A stretch of DNA of 64,000 bases from positions 3,956,884 through 4,020,883 of the forward strand of contig MU004231.1 in NCBI GenBank assembly GCA_010405405.1, read 5' to 3'. This DNA comes from Microthyrium microscopicum. Lineage: Eukaryota > Ascomycota > Dothideomycetes > Microthyriales > Microthyriaceae. Below are positions 10,638 through 22,306 of this stretch, in pieces. The position numbers and the translations under genes were made by a program. The notes beneath the pieces were generated by a model, which was not told the origin of the DNA, ran no database searches, and saw only the letters and a program-made list of their open reading frames with translations. Each line of letters starts with the position of its first letter. Within the stretch, counting starts at the first letter, position 1.

Positions 10638-12446
10638 ATGAACTCTGAACTACCGTTCAAGGAGGTATCTGTGGGATACACTACGACTACAAGTCAAGAT
10701 GAAGAAAGTGTTGTGAAAGAGTCTCCAGCGAACCCGGGAGCAGAGCCGACCACATTGCTCGGAGTTCGTATTTCTGTTCAGACTGTGCCTAAACCTTGCT
10801 GATCGTGTTCTGGAATAGCGATACATCAATTTGCCGTCCGTTATCAACTTTGAGCTTTGCACTCAAGCAGCCTGGGAGACCATTGCAATCACCTTCCAAT
10901 TCTCATTGCTCAATGGCGGTCCCGCTTCTATGGTTTATGGTGGCATCATTGCCGGGTTTGGAGCGAGTGCTGTCGCCATATCGTTGGCTGAAATGGCATC
11001 CATGTGAGTAGGGAAGAATCCTTCCGAACCTTATATGCTAATTGTCCCAGGGACCCGGCAGTCGGTGCACAGTACAGATGGTCTGCCAATTTTGCTCCGG
11101 CAGCTCCCAGATTTTGGGGTCTCATACAAGGCAAATTTCACTGCTAATTGTCTCGGCAAAATAGCTAACTCTTGTAGGATGGTTGACAGTAGCAGCATGG
11201 ATATTCACCACTGCAGCCGGTCCAGCTAGTCTCGCCAATATTGTTGAGGCTCTTATCATCTTCAACAATGATAGTTATGTGCCAGAACGGTGGCATGTAG
11301 CATTACTAATGTGGTTCTTCATACTGGTGCCATTCGTTCTTAACTTGTGGCTAAGAAAAGTTTTGAATGCCCTTGAATCACTAGGCGGCATCATACATGT
11401 TATATTCTTCATAGTTAACATTATTGTGCTTTCTGTACTGGCTCGCAGAAGCACTACCGATTTCGTGTTCAAGACTCTTACACACGACATAAGTGGGTGG
11501 ACAAATCCTGGGGTAGCATTTGGACTTGGCCTCTTAACTATGACTTTTCCACTCGGAGGTTGGTAATATCATATAGGTTCTTGAAGACCCTGCTAATCAT
11601 ATACTCAATAGGAGCGGATGGTATTCTGCACATGGCTGATGAAATCAAGTCGGTTCGAACTCGGATGCCGATTTCCATCATCTCAGCAACCGTGTCAAAT
11701 GCGATTCTTCAGTTTGCCTTCACCATATGCCTCCTATTCACCATTGGAGATGTTGACGCTGTGACGAACACTACCACTGGATTACCAATTGTCGAAGTCT
11801 ACTACCTTGCTACGGGATCAAAAGCTGCCTCTACCTTTTTAGTGGTTATGATGTTCATAGTTGTCCTGGTCGGCACCTCCAACAGCTTTGCATCAGTAAC
11901 ACGACTTACATGGTCCTTTGCGCGAGACAAGGGCCTCCCATTCTCCAGCTTCTTCTCGCAGGTAAGTTATGTCCGACAAATGATCTTCCGTTCCGTTCTC
12001 ACAAGATCTAGTTACATCCCAAGTTCCATATCCCGTTCAACTCTCTGGCACTGATCTCGTTTATCTGCTTTATTCTCTCACTGATCTACATTGGCTCGTC
12101 CACTGCGTACAACGCTATCATATCCCTTTCTGCCATGGGTTTACACATCTCCTACTTTTTCCCAATCTTCTTCTTTTCTTTGCGCAAGATACGCGGCCCG
12201 CGTCTGGCGTTTGGACCATTTAGCTTGCCTCGGTGGGGTCTTCCTATCAATCTCTTTGCGCTATCGTACTTGATTTTCGTCATCATTTGGATGCCGTTCC
12301 CTGCCGTACGACCAGTTACGGGAGAGACGATGAATTATGCAGGTCCACTGTTTGGGGCCATTGTACTAGGCGCATTGTTGGATTGGTTTATAAGTGGAAG
12401 AAAGCGATTCCAGATCCCCGTTGCAAGACGTATCGCAGAGGACTAA
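10638..12446 (+). CDS. amino-acid/choline-type permease (APC superfamily)
   Basis: Six exons, join(10638..10763, 10819..11003, 11051..11130, 11178..11558, 11612..11961, 12012..12446), give 518 residues. After a hydrophilic N-terminus come about twelve hydrophobic segments. Family wording includes FELCTQAAWETIAITF, NGGPASMVYGG, SLAEMASMDPAVGAQYRW, GWLTVAAWIFTTAA and FMSADGILHMADE-like text reading ADGILHMADEIKSVR. Fungal relatives import choline, GABA or amino acids across the plasma membrane; substrate is not predictable here. The third intron (11131-11177) appears to begin with GC instead of GT. The first exon and its 5' splice site (GTTCGT) are the least certain part. The gene starts 270 bp right of the MULE. 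Confidence 0.8.
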
Positions 12447-12662
12447 TTACATCTACCTAAGTTATAGAGCCTTCATAGAGTGATACTCTGGAGACGCACT
12501 AATGAAAGTATTTCCCAAAAACTTGAAAGCACGATTGCACATGTACTGGCACCAAGCAATATCGGTGTCTTGAATTCGTATATCAAATGGTTGCAATTCA
12601 GCAAGAGATACCATAACTTTGGGAGTAGGATCATAACGAAAACTGTAAAAACCCAAACACCA

Positions 12663-14285
12663 TCACTTCTTCGGAAACGGACTCGACCCATACGCAACCA
12701 CCTTCTTCGCCTTCTTGATACCATAGTCCCGTCCCTTCAAGAACCACACCGCCAAACCTGGCAACTTATAATCATACAGTACACCCACTCCTCCCCATCG
12801 CGTAATCGGACACAACTCCGTCACCCGTTCATCCGGCTCAAACCACACATCCTGCAACGCCTCCAACTTATCCTCCCCTCCCCCATACGGATTCTGGACC
12901 CGAATTTCCCACTCCCACAAATCATTCCGTAGATTATGCAGCAGCACCGGCACCGCGGCCCACACATCCAGAATATTCTTGCGATCGTATGCACAACAGC
13001 TACCGATCGCATAAACGCGGTCGCCAGCCCGCGGCACACGCATAAACTGCGGCTCCACGACGACATAACCTGTCGCATCAAGTAGATTCTCTGGCAAAAA
13101 AGCCGTATTGGGCGAGGTCCCTGTCGCCGCAATGAACAGATCGCACGAGATCGTCAACTCATCTGACAGCACACAGCGTGTGTTGCGTGACGGAAGTTCT
13201 TGTGCGGAAATTAGTCGGACGTTGTGCATGATATGTACGCCCAATGCTTTCAGCATTTTCTCTGCCTTTTCGCCTAGATCCTCATCAAGGTTTGGCAGTA
13301 GTCGTTCCGAGCCGGAGATAAGCGTGATATTTAGCGGTTCTGTGTTCGGCTTGTTAGTTCCATCGGGTGTGGCTGCGGCGGCAGGCGCATTGTCCTTGCG
13401 TATAAGCGAGTGCAGTTTATTGCAGACTGATTGCTTTGGGTTCGAACCGGGTGCTTTCTTGCGTTTGGCGCGGTTCACGAATGTGGCGATTTGGCCTGCA
13501 CATTCGACGCCGGATGCACCGCCGCCGACAATGATGATGCTAGATGCTGTGACGAGACCGGCGCGGAACGTATCGAGGGCCTCGATTGTGCGTTCATGCT
13601 GGCCATGCAGGCTCAAGAGATCCGAATGTGCGGCCGAGCCGGTGGCAATGATGAGGGCATGAAAGTCCAACACTTTTGGACCTGGAGGTTCTTCGACTTT
13701 GGTGGTGAAAGCTTTTGCGGCTGGCCCAGAGTTTGGGATCACGTCAATGTCGATAGTGCGCTGGTGAAAGTCGACGCTGATAGCCTCGCCTTGGATGAAT
13801 TCGAATACTTCTTCGGGATACATTTCGAAGGAGGGAAGGAAGGGGACGAATGCCCGTTTGTTGGGACAGAGTTTGGCGGAACATATTGCACGTGGCCCGG
13901 CAATGTTCCAGTAGAGATGTGTGTTTGGCGCTACTAGTATTACTTTATATTTGGGTGATGTTTTTGTTGTGCCGAGTGTATGTATGATTTTCTGGAGGAA
14001 TTGATGGGCGACTGACAGCCTGTGAGTAGTGAGTAAAGTTACAAGCTTTTATTAGTACTTGTAGGGAAGATTCCTGGTTATGTCGCAATGTAAAGCTTTC
14101 GTATGAATCGTCAAGGACAGCCATCCGGCGCAAACACTGCACCCACAAGGACAGAAATGTGATTTCATGCAAGTTTCTTCCTCATGGGTAGCATTTGGTG
14201 GTGACAAGAATATTTATGGAAATACTTACCCAGCATATGATCCTCCGAGAATAACAATTTTTGCTGGTCCGCGAGCTGGCTTCAT
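12663..14285 (-). CDS. AIF/AMID-like FAD- and NAD(P)H-dependent oxidoreductase
   Basis: Two exons, complement(12663..14019, 14230..14285), encode 470 residues. The short first exon supplies the FAD-binding start KIVILGGSYAG, completed across the intron by LSVAHQFLQ. Later motifs are LIIATGSAAHSDLL, the NAD(P)-binding IIIVGGGASGVECAG (around residue 180), LFIAATGTSPNTAFLP and DRVYAIGSCCAY. Order and length match the apoptosis-inducing factor homologue (AMID/FSP1/AIF-B) group, whose members oxidise NAD(P)H and pass electrons to quinones. No obvious mitochondrial presequence is seen. The intron is unusually long for this window (210 nt). Joining restores frame exactly; a single-exon call would miss the GGSYAG motif. 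Confidence 0.86.
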
Positions 14286-14680
14286 TCTCAATCGCCTTGC
14301 TGTAAAGCTTCATGCAACGCGACATGGCAAGAAGATGGAGATTTGGTCTTTTGAGAATTGAAGTTCATTCTTCTAAAGATACACTAAGCCATTAATGAGA
14401 GGAATGAGGAATGCAAGGAGTCATTCCAGACTCTTTGTTGATAACCCTGAAGCTTTTTTCACCAAAACCGAGAACAGACAAAGTTTGAATCATCAGAAGC
14501 TTAATTTTGCCTTTGGTTGCAAGCCCCAATCGAATCTAGAAACCAATCGCTCTAGTTGCAAACACCGAAAAGCCAGAAATCCAAAATCAGGTGGTCTATA
14601 GTCGCAAGGATATGATCGCACTGCAAGGAGGTTGTTGAGCGGTATTCGTGTACAAGAACGCTGACTGTGACAGTTGCTGG

Positions 14681-15066
14681 CTATGTAGCCGATTCCAAAC
14701 CCCACATTTTATCTAAACGTAAGCTATCAGTTATTTAAGCCCTCAAAAATCGAAAATACGAGAGTGTACTGACCTTCCGAAACTCCGTTGGACGAGGCAA
14801 TTCCACTATAGTTGTGCTAGACATATGAAACCACCTTCCCCACGTTAGCGCAGGAATTCAGGACAGGAAGTCGGCCTTACCATTGTGCTATTAGGTTGAA
14901 AATTCTTTTGAACCGGACTTGGCGGTGGTTGAGGAGGCAGTGGTTTGGGGGATGGTGGGTCCTCCGCTTCAAGCTGTCTAGCTGAAGTTTTGATGATCAA
15001 ATGGCACGGTTTGGCCTGATCGTGTTTCCGGTTGGGTCGTCGTGTTTGATAGATACTCGAAGCCAT
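14681..15066 (-). CDS. small three-exon hypothetical protein, 86 aa
   Basis: Exons complement(14681..14712, 14774..14816, 14881..15066) give 86 residues, with introns of 64 and 61 nt that have a GCGCTAACG branch site (first) and GTTTAG end (second). The start at 15066 has context ACCATGG; an in-frame ATG at 15123 would add 19 residues. The N-terminus is basic (TRRPNRKHDQAKP), the middle is a proline-rich linker (PPSPKPLPPQPPPSP) and the C-terminus reads SSNGVSEDKMWGLESAT. I do not recognise the family. Support is splice signals and frame closure only, so this is a moderate-confidence model. Confidence 0.42.
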
Positions 15067-16596
15067 GGTTGGTGTTGTTTGAGCAATAGTTGATGCGCTC
15101 AGATTGGGGGTTATTGTGTACACGGAGATGGATGGAAAGGAGGACGGTGGAACTGAATATTTTTGAATCTAATTGTGTGAGACTGAAGGGCGGCGGGAGT
15201 TTGTTCAGTTGGGAGACCAGGCGAAGATTTGAGTCCAGGAACTAGACTTAAGTACACGCTGGACGCCGCTACTGAATTGAGTAATTGAGTTGTTGAGGCA
15301 TGGAAGTTGCCGGATTGATGCCATAGGAGGACAAACAGAAGCGGATAGGAAATGCCAGATATGGACAATTACAGCGAATATCAAGATGTCAAGAGGAGAC
15401 AGTGCAATGATGCAAAGGGAAACAAGACGGAAAGAAGCTTCAAATTGAGCAAGAGGGAGCACAAACAACATGATACCGATGGTTTCAAAAGTGGGTACTC
15501 CATAGCAATACAGTTAGGTATTGGGTTTTGCTTATTGGTCAGGTTTGATGTTCTGATCAACGAGATTCCTGCTGAATGATTCTTACATCTCGCGATCTTG
15601 ATGCGATAAGACTACGGGAAAAGACGCAGGCGTGTTAGTTTTCTCTTCAACAATTCAGCAGTCGATACGAAGTCTCGCCTTAAAGCAGCGTCATCCTGAA
15701 GCGAACGAGGCGAAGAACAAGTCATCTTTCAGAGGCCGCCCATTCAACTAGTGGAGTCGCGATAGAGTGTTGGCATGAAGTTGATGCCCAAGTTATATCA
15801 CAACCGTTTGCTCGTGAAATCCATGATATCGGGTAGGTGCCGACCAGGCAATCGGATTGACAAACACGGGGATTAAGCGGAACATGTCTCGCGGAGACAC
15901 GGAATTGTGGGTGAAGGTAATGTTGGGCAGCCAATGGAAGGCTTTAGGAAGATTGACGGCAATGGAAGACTCGCATGAAAACCTAGGCTTGTATTTCGTG
16001 CTGATAAGTAGGATCGTAAAGGTGGATGTGACGAAGCACAGAGAGACACGTCGAACGAGAGCTAGAGCCTTGCTTGTTGGCAGTTTTGAGGCTGGTAAGA
16101 GGTGGAAGCGGATAGTAATTGATAGAGGTAGGATGATTCATAAGGTCACTGCAGCTTGATAACAAAAAATGAAGTGTATATTTTCGCTTTCGACTGGGTG
16201 AAGTTGATGTTGTAGAATCAGAAGTTCAGTACACATCCATGCTTCAAATGTTCTTTGAGAGATTTCGGTCCGACACTTCGGCCCGAAAGCAGCAACTTGC
16301 ACCCATTGAAGTGAGTGCCAAGCATCAGAGCTTCAACATTCAACATTCAACTTGAACTTTCGCCGATCAACCCTTCATCTTCTCCATATCCCTCAACACA
16401 ATCATCTACCTCTGACACTTACGCACGCCAGTTGTCATATCGCCCTGCTTGCTTCTTGGACATGACAGCCCTCAACTAGCCGGAAACTATTCCACAACCC
16501 CGGATTCTCTCCACCTCTTCTCGCCTTTCGGCGCGTTCGGCGACGCCGCGAATTGTCACATCTCTCGAATCGGTACAACGCTGCGCCCCGTCGACC
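15067..16596. other. divergent intergenic region, no gene seen
   Basis: This lies between the small minus-strand protein and TAF6. Short frames on both strands overlap and show no family features. The right end, from about 16330, is C/T-rich and likely the TAF6 leader. Confidence 0.45.
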
Positions 16597-17961
16597 ATGT
16601 CATCCTTGTGGAATCCAGATAACATACGAGATGTCGGTGAGTCGGTTGGGCTTGGGCATCTTAACAAGGACGTTGTCGAACACTTGGCACGCGACGTTGA
16701 CTATCGAATTGCCCAAGTATTGGAGCAATCCCTCAAGTTCATGAGGCAATCCAAACGGACTACCTTGCACACTTTTGACATATCACAAGCGCTTAGAGCT
16801 CTGGATATCGAACCACTTTTCGGGTATGAGTCGACCCGGCCTTTACGGTTTGGAGAAGCATCACTTGGTCCAGGCCAGCCACTTTACTACTTGGAAGATG
16901 AGGAAGTCGATTTTGAAAGGCTGATAAATGCACCCCTCCCAAAGGTTCCCCGAGAAGTGACATATACGGCGCATTGGCTCGCTCTAGAAGGTGTTCAGCC
17001 ATCCATAGCGCAAAATCCGGCCGCTACTGATTCTAGACACCAAGAATTATTACCCAAGGGCCCAAATGCAAACCCAAACCTCGCAGCTGTAAGCGGTCAA
17101 GATGGAGCCTCGGTAAAGCCGCTTGTGAAACATATCCTGTCATCGGAAATCCAGCTCTACTTTGAGCGCATAACTACGGCAATATTAGACGAGAACAGTG
17201 AAGAGACCCGCAACGCTGCATTCAACTCCTTGCGAACCGATCCTGGATTGCACCAATTAGTCCCATACTTTGTCCAGTTTGTTGCTGACAAGGTTACACA
17301 TCACACCAAAGACCTCTTCACTCTACGACAAATGCTTCAACTTACACACGCCCTGCTTCAAAACACAACCCTCTACATTGAACCTTATATTGGAGCAATG
17401 GTTCCTTCAGTGCTCACTTGCCTGGTAGGAAAACAAATTGGAAGTGCTCAGGACCCGATTAGCAAATTTGAAGTCCGAGATCTGGCTGCGTCACTAATCA
17501 TCGAGATTGCGCGCAAACATTCCAAATCATCGACTACTCTCAAAGCGCGATTGGCGCGTACACTCCTCAAAGCGTTCCTGGATCCTAATAGATCCTTGGG
17601 AGCACATTATGGTGCTTTGATGGCCCTGCATGGTATTATTGGTACTGACGGGATCAATTTGACAATACTACCAAATCTCAAGACGTATGATTCTCTGCTG
17701 GTGGAAGGACTGAATGATGAGAACAAGAAAGAGGAAGCTGGAATGGTGGTTCTCGCAATTCTACGACTGATTGATCTCTGTGCTCGGGATTTGCCAGGTG
17801 CCCATGGAATGAATGGCATATCAAATGGAGATTCGGATCTCAAACAGTCGTTGGAGGCCAGGGTCGGATCAGTGATTGCTACAAAGCTGGTGGAATTGTC
17901 ACAGAAGGGTGATATCTTGTCGATAAAACTGGCACAGCAGATTGAACCTGCAGAAACATGA
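16597..17961 (+). CDS. taf6: TFIID/SAGA subunit TAF6
   Basis: Intronless, 454 residues. Residues about 5-70 form the histone-fold domain (NIRDVGESVGLGHLNKDVV, then ALRALDIEPLFGYES), which pairs with TAF9. A linker with the conserved phrase PLYYLEDEEVDFERLINAPL follows, then a HEAT-like TAF6 C-terminal domain from about residue 180 (LVKHILSSEIQLYFERITTA). TAF6 is a nuclear scaffold of the general transcription factor TFIID and, in yeast, of the SAGA co-activator. Length and domain order are as expected. Confidence 0.95.
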   Translation: MSSLWNPDNIRDVGESVGLGHLNKDVVEHLARDVDYRIAQVLEQSLKFMRQSKRTTLHTFDISQALRALDIEPLFGYESTRPLRFGEASLGPGQPLYYLEDEEVDFERLINAPLPKVPREVTYTAHWLALEGVQPSIAQNPAATDSRHQELLPKGPNANPNLAAVSGQDGASVKPLVKHILSSEIQLYFERITTAILDENSEETRNAAFNSLRTDPGLHQLVPYFVQFVADKVTHHTKDLFTLRQMLQLTHALLQNTTLYIEPYIGAMVPSVLTCLVGKQIGSAQDPISKFEVRDLAASLIIEIARKHSKSSTTLKARLARTLLKAFLDPNRSLGAHYGALMALHGIIGTDGINLTILPNLKTYDSLLVEGLNDENKKEEAGMVVLAILRLIDLCARDLPGAHGMNGISNGDSDLKQSLEARVGSVIATKLVELSQKGDILSIKLAQQIEPAET

Positions 17962-19252
17962 CGAGGTTGTTTTGGTGTTATGGTTGGAAAATAGATATCC
18001 CACATGTCAGGCACATTTTTTTAATGCATGTTAATGAAGGAATTGACAACTCATGAGTTTAATCTGTGAATGATGTGGTATAAATTGCATCAATTGCAAT
18101 TGATGAGTTGTTTGACCAACGCTTTGGGCTGTGCTCAAGATCTCTTCGCTTTCTCCTCCGAGTGTTTAGATTCTCCACACTCTTTTGTCTTTGAGCAAGT
18201 CCACAACAGCTGTCAGACCATGGTTCATGGCCAGATTGGGCTGCATGATGGACGCCGGATCAATGATGGCAGCGAATGCAAGACACGATAGCCAATCGAT
18301 TAAACATTGAGCTAAGCCCGGCCTAGCGGGTGGTTCCTTCCTTGTTGCATGATGCCTCATGAACCAAAGGCAAGTGCGATGCAGCCTTGACGCGCGCTTC
18401 AAGACCGTTGTTTCCTTCCTAGACGACAGCACCACCAAGTAAACTGCAACACCTACAATCTCTATACTCATAGGAGGGTTCTAGGATTCGAGACACGGTG
18501 AGGTTACCACTAAAGAATAATTTCGATCGTAGCTAGCACTTGGGTCAGTGTTCACACGGTGTGTACACGGTTCAATCGCCGTCATTACTGCCTTGTTCGC
18601 GTGGTTCTTGCCAAAAGAGCGCGGTCAGGGTGGGCACACGGTGAGAGTACCACTTTTTGGATCCCGCAGACCACGTATGAGTAGTTTGCATCTTTTTCAA
18701 CTTCTCCCAAAGTATTATTATTTCTATCCGCATCGCACTCTGCGAGGTGGCACTGTCAGCGTGACCTTTTCCGCAACGCAACATCACGGGCCCAAAACAC
18801 GCCACACGCGTCGGTTTCCATGGAGACAGCTTGCGCATTGACAACATCAGGGGCATCCAGCAACCAAACTTGATCCCGCCACAACCACCTTCAAGCTTCG
18901 CCTGAAAAACCAACCAAAGTCCCGCTCACAGGGTTCTGGGATTCCTTCTTCTTGATCACTGGTGAATTTACTGCTGGCCCTGTCTTCTAAAATTCCTCTT
19001 GCATTGAGCTTGCTTCGGCCCAAGTCTGCATTGAAGACGACAACCACCTCACGACAGCAATTCATCCCAGCTCATCCTCCATTGTTCAGACGTTGCATTG
19101 CCATTGAGACATATCGCATTGCATTACGCTACTACTCCTTTGTTCCTGACTCGAAAGCAACCCCAATTTAGGTCACAGGAACCGGACTCTACCATTATCT
19201 CAGTCCGGCAGCCATCATCGAATAAAGTCATATACCTTTGTCGACCTTTGCA
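17962..19252. other. intergenic and kinase leader
   Basis: The region holds the TAF6 3' end and the upstream region of the kinase. No frame with recognisable content. The final 250 bases are C/T-rich and probably leader of the kinase transcript. Confidence 0.45.
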
Positions 19253-21636
19253 ATGGCTGACAACTATACCATGCTCGAAGAGCTCGGAAGTGGGAGTTTT
19301 GGGGTCGTATACAAAGCTAAAGACAAGACTACAGGAGAACTAGTCGCTATCAAACATGTTTGTCTCACCCCCACCTCTCAAATATAGCTGAGCCTAACAA
19401 TTCACAGATCGATCTCGAAGGTAGTGATGACGATATCAGAGAAATACAACAAGAAATCTCCTTACTGAGTACATGTGCGAGTCAATATGTTACTCAATAC
19501 AAAGCCAGCTTTGTACGTGGAGTGAAGCTATGGATTGTCATGGAATACCTGGGTGGTGGTTCATGTTTAGATCTGGTATGTCCTTCATTGTCCTCCGGTT
19601 CTGATGTAGTCTTAACCGTTGTATAGCTCAAACCCGGCGCTTTTCCCGAATCGCATATTGCTGTCGTATGCCGCGAACTCCTTCAAGGTCTTGACTACCT
19701 TCACCAATCTGGCAAAATCCATCGGGATATCAAAGCTGCCAACGTTCTTTTATCACATACCGGTCGCGTAAAAATTGCTGATTTCGGCGTCGCAGCCCAA
19801 TTGACAAACATCAAATCACAGCGAATGACATTTGTGGGAACACCATTCTGGATGGCCCCAGAAGTTATTCAAGAATCTGGATATGATTTCAAGGCAGACA
19901 TTTGGTCATTGGGGATTACAGCTATGGAAATGGCAAACGCGGAACCTCCAAATGCTGCCATTCATCCCATGAAGGTCCTATTCCACATTCCCAAGAACCC
20001 TCCTCCTCGACTCGAAGGGCCTTTTACAAAGGATTTCAAGGATTTCATCGCGCAGTGTTTGGTGAAAGATCCTGACAGGCGCCCTACGGCCAAGGAACTT
20101 CTGAAGCACCGCTTCATTCGAAATGCGGGACGGATTGATATTTTGCAAGACCTGATCCGTCGATCACGACGGTGGGACGCCAGGGAGGATAAGAATGCGC
20201 ACCCCAAGTACTATGAGGAGACATTGAAAGACCTGTCCCCCCAAGTTGAGCAAGAAGAATGGATCTTTGACACAGTCAAGCCGGCTGCTCCTGCTCATGC
20301 CACTATCAAGCGACGGAGACTAGAAAGAATACCATCCGATGCCTCCGATTGCACCAACCCGTACGCCAGTATAGCCCCTGGTACCCGTTTACGTGAATTG
20401 GATCCTCAGGAAGCACCGCTCCACAGCGAGTCTCCTGCTCCCAAGCCTGTATCGAGGAAGAGTGGTGGTGGAGACAGAAGACGGTCATCTGGTATGCGCA
20501 AGACTTCTGGTCAAAACTCCACACGACGAGTCAGTGGGAATAAGACTCCCCTGGGACTGGATATGTCATTTGGCAACTCACCATCGACTGTTCGTCAATT
20601 CCGACGTGTGTCATCTGGCGGTCATGCCAAGCAGTCGGAACAACCTGAAGAGATACCTGTACTTGAAGACATGACAGAGTGTAGGCCACCTCGTCAGCCT
20701 CTATCAAAAACACCCTCTTCAGCATCGACTCTGGTTGGTGATGAAAATGCTCCTCCTACACGCAACAATCCACAAGCCCGCAGTCCGTCAAAACAGAAGC
20801 AAGGCGCACAAAGAGTCAGTATGAGCCAGGCAGAATCACAACCACCAATCCCGATCGTACCGATAGCAGTTACCAAAGAGTCGCTCCTAGGACGACGCGC
20901 TTATACCAAGGTCATTGACTCAGCCATCAGTGAGAACTTAGCTCAGACAGCCGAATCAGGCAAACGCGAAGCCCTCGCTCGTCTTGCAACCTCCTGGCAA
21001 GTTCTAGACCGCGTTGACCCCGAAGGAGAATTCCTTTTCCTCCGCAGTCTTATTGACGGTCTCCGCGAAGAGCCCAAGCTCGCCGCGGCACTCGGTCTCT
21101 CTCCTGCATCGAAACCTGATCTTGGTATAAGCACCAGCGGTCTCGGCCTTATCAGCGCAAACTCAAGCTTTGCTAGCGGCATCACCATGGTTGACACACC
21201 CGTCTCCATCCCGTCCACACCCACCAAACAGCCCGCACACTCCCGCTCTCCATCAAAACCATCTAACGCGCGCTCGCCCTCGAAACCATCGACAGCTATG
21301 CCACCACCTCCTCCACCGTCACAACCGCGACACGCACGCAACTCCTCGCACCAACCATTCAATCAACCATCCGCCGCAAAGGTCAGCCCACCATCAACGA
21401 ACCACAGTCCGGCAAAACCGCGTCTCGTGCTGGCGCAGAATAACCCACATCTCAAATCACATCATCGCCGTCGTCAAAGCGCCATAGTTGGCGGTGCGAT
21501 TGACGTGGAACGACTAGAAGAACATGAAAACCTCATATCTTCTTTTGCGCCACACAGCGATGCCAACGGGCTCACAGATGTCCTCTATGGGCGCTGGGTG
21601 GAAGGTCTAAAAAGTCGATGGGGCATGGCTGGGTGA
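19253..21636 (+). CDS. germinal-centre (STE20-like) protein kinase, Sid1/SepL/Nak1 group
   Basis: Three exons, join(19253..19357, 19408..19575, 19627..21636), give 760 residues. The kinase domain starts at residue 6: GSGSFG loop at 12-17, catalytic Lys 34 in [18 protein letters not shown] hinge, [12 protein letters not shown] with Asp 125, DFG at 143-145 and [11 protein letters not shown]. The helix after the kinase domain ([14 protein letters not shown]) is typical of this class. The remaining half is Ser/Pro-rich and probably unstructured, ending in a short conserved-looking helix. Relatives act upstream of NDR kinases in septation (SIN) or cell polarity (MOR). The sequence alone does not tell me whether this is the Sid1/SepL or the Nak1/Pod-6 branch. 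Confidence 0.92.
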
Positions 21637-22306
21637 AGAGTAGTGTGTGTACACGATTAAAAGTTATTTGTCCTTGTTTCCATGCATACGGATACATTTG
21701 CTGGTCAAAAATGGCCAAAGCGCATTTTCTTGAGGCGTCTTGCATTGCAGAGCCAGTTTTCTTCTCGGCGCCATAAAGTTCAAGCTTGTTTTTTGTCAGT
21801 GTCTGTCTCCAGAGGTGGAGATAGCTCGAGGATGGTTGGGAGCTTTCTTGTTGATGTAGACTTACGTTTAGATGCTGATGTCGTGGGTGGTCTTGGGGTG
21901 GCGTCTTGGTTCTGGGCGGTTGGGGCCTGTGTGAATAGTAGTAGTGTAATAACAAGGCTGACATATTACTTGACTTTACCTTGCTCTGATTATGTGGTTG
22001 CAACATTTGATCTTATACCAAATTCCTCAATTACTCCCGGCATCAACGCGGGGGTCGAATTACGGAAACCAGGGGGCTATCGAGCACAATGGCGTTCGAA
22101 TTGTTACTTTTGGTCGCTGGTGTTGGTCCATACCTCTTACATCTCAGGAGTCATGAGTTAGAACTGCAGTATTTTCCGTCTCGCTAGCTTATCAACAAAA
22201 GGCTCTAATCAATCAACACTGCAGCGTCAATTTCACTTCGTTACGTCTATGTATCTCAATTTGCCGTAACAGTATTCAGGAAACGCGTTAGTTACATTCA
22301 GAAGCC
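21637..22306. other. intergenic, no gene seen
   Basis: Tail-to-head gap between the kinase and the SAP-like-motif protein. Short opposing frames at 21.6-22.1 kb lack any family feature. Confidence 0.45.

Noticed and set aside
15857-16159. Plus-strand 100-codon frame upstream of TAF6
   Set aside because: Overlaps an opposing frame; basic, low-complexity product without family features or splice support.
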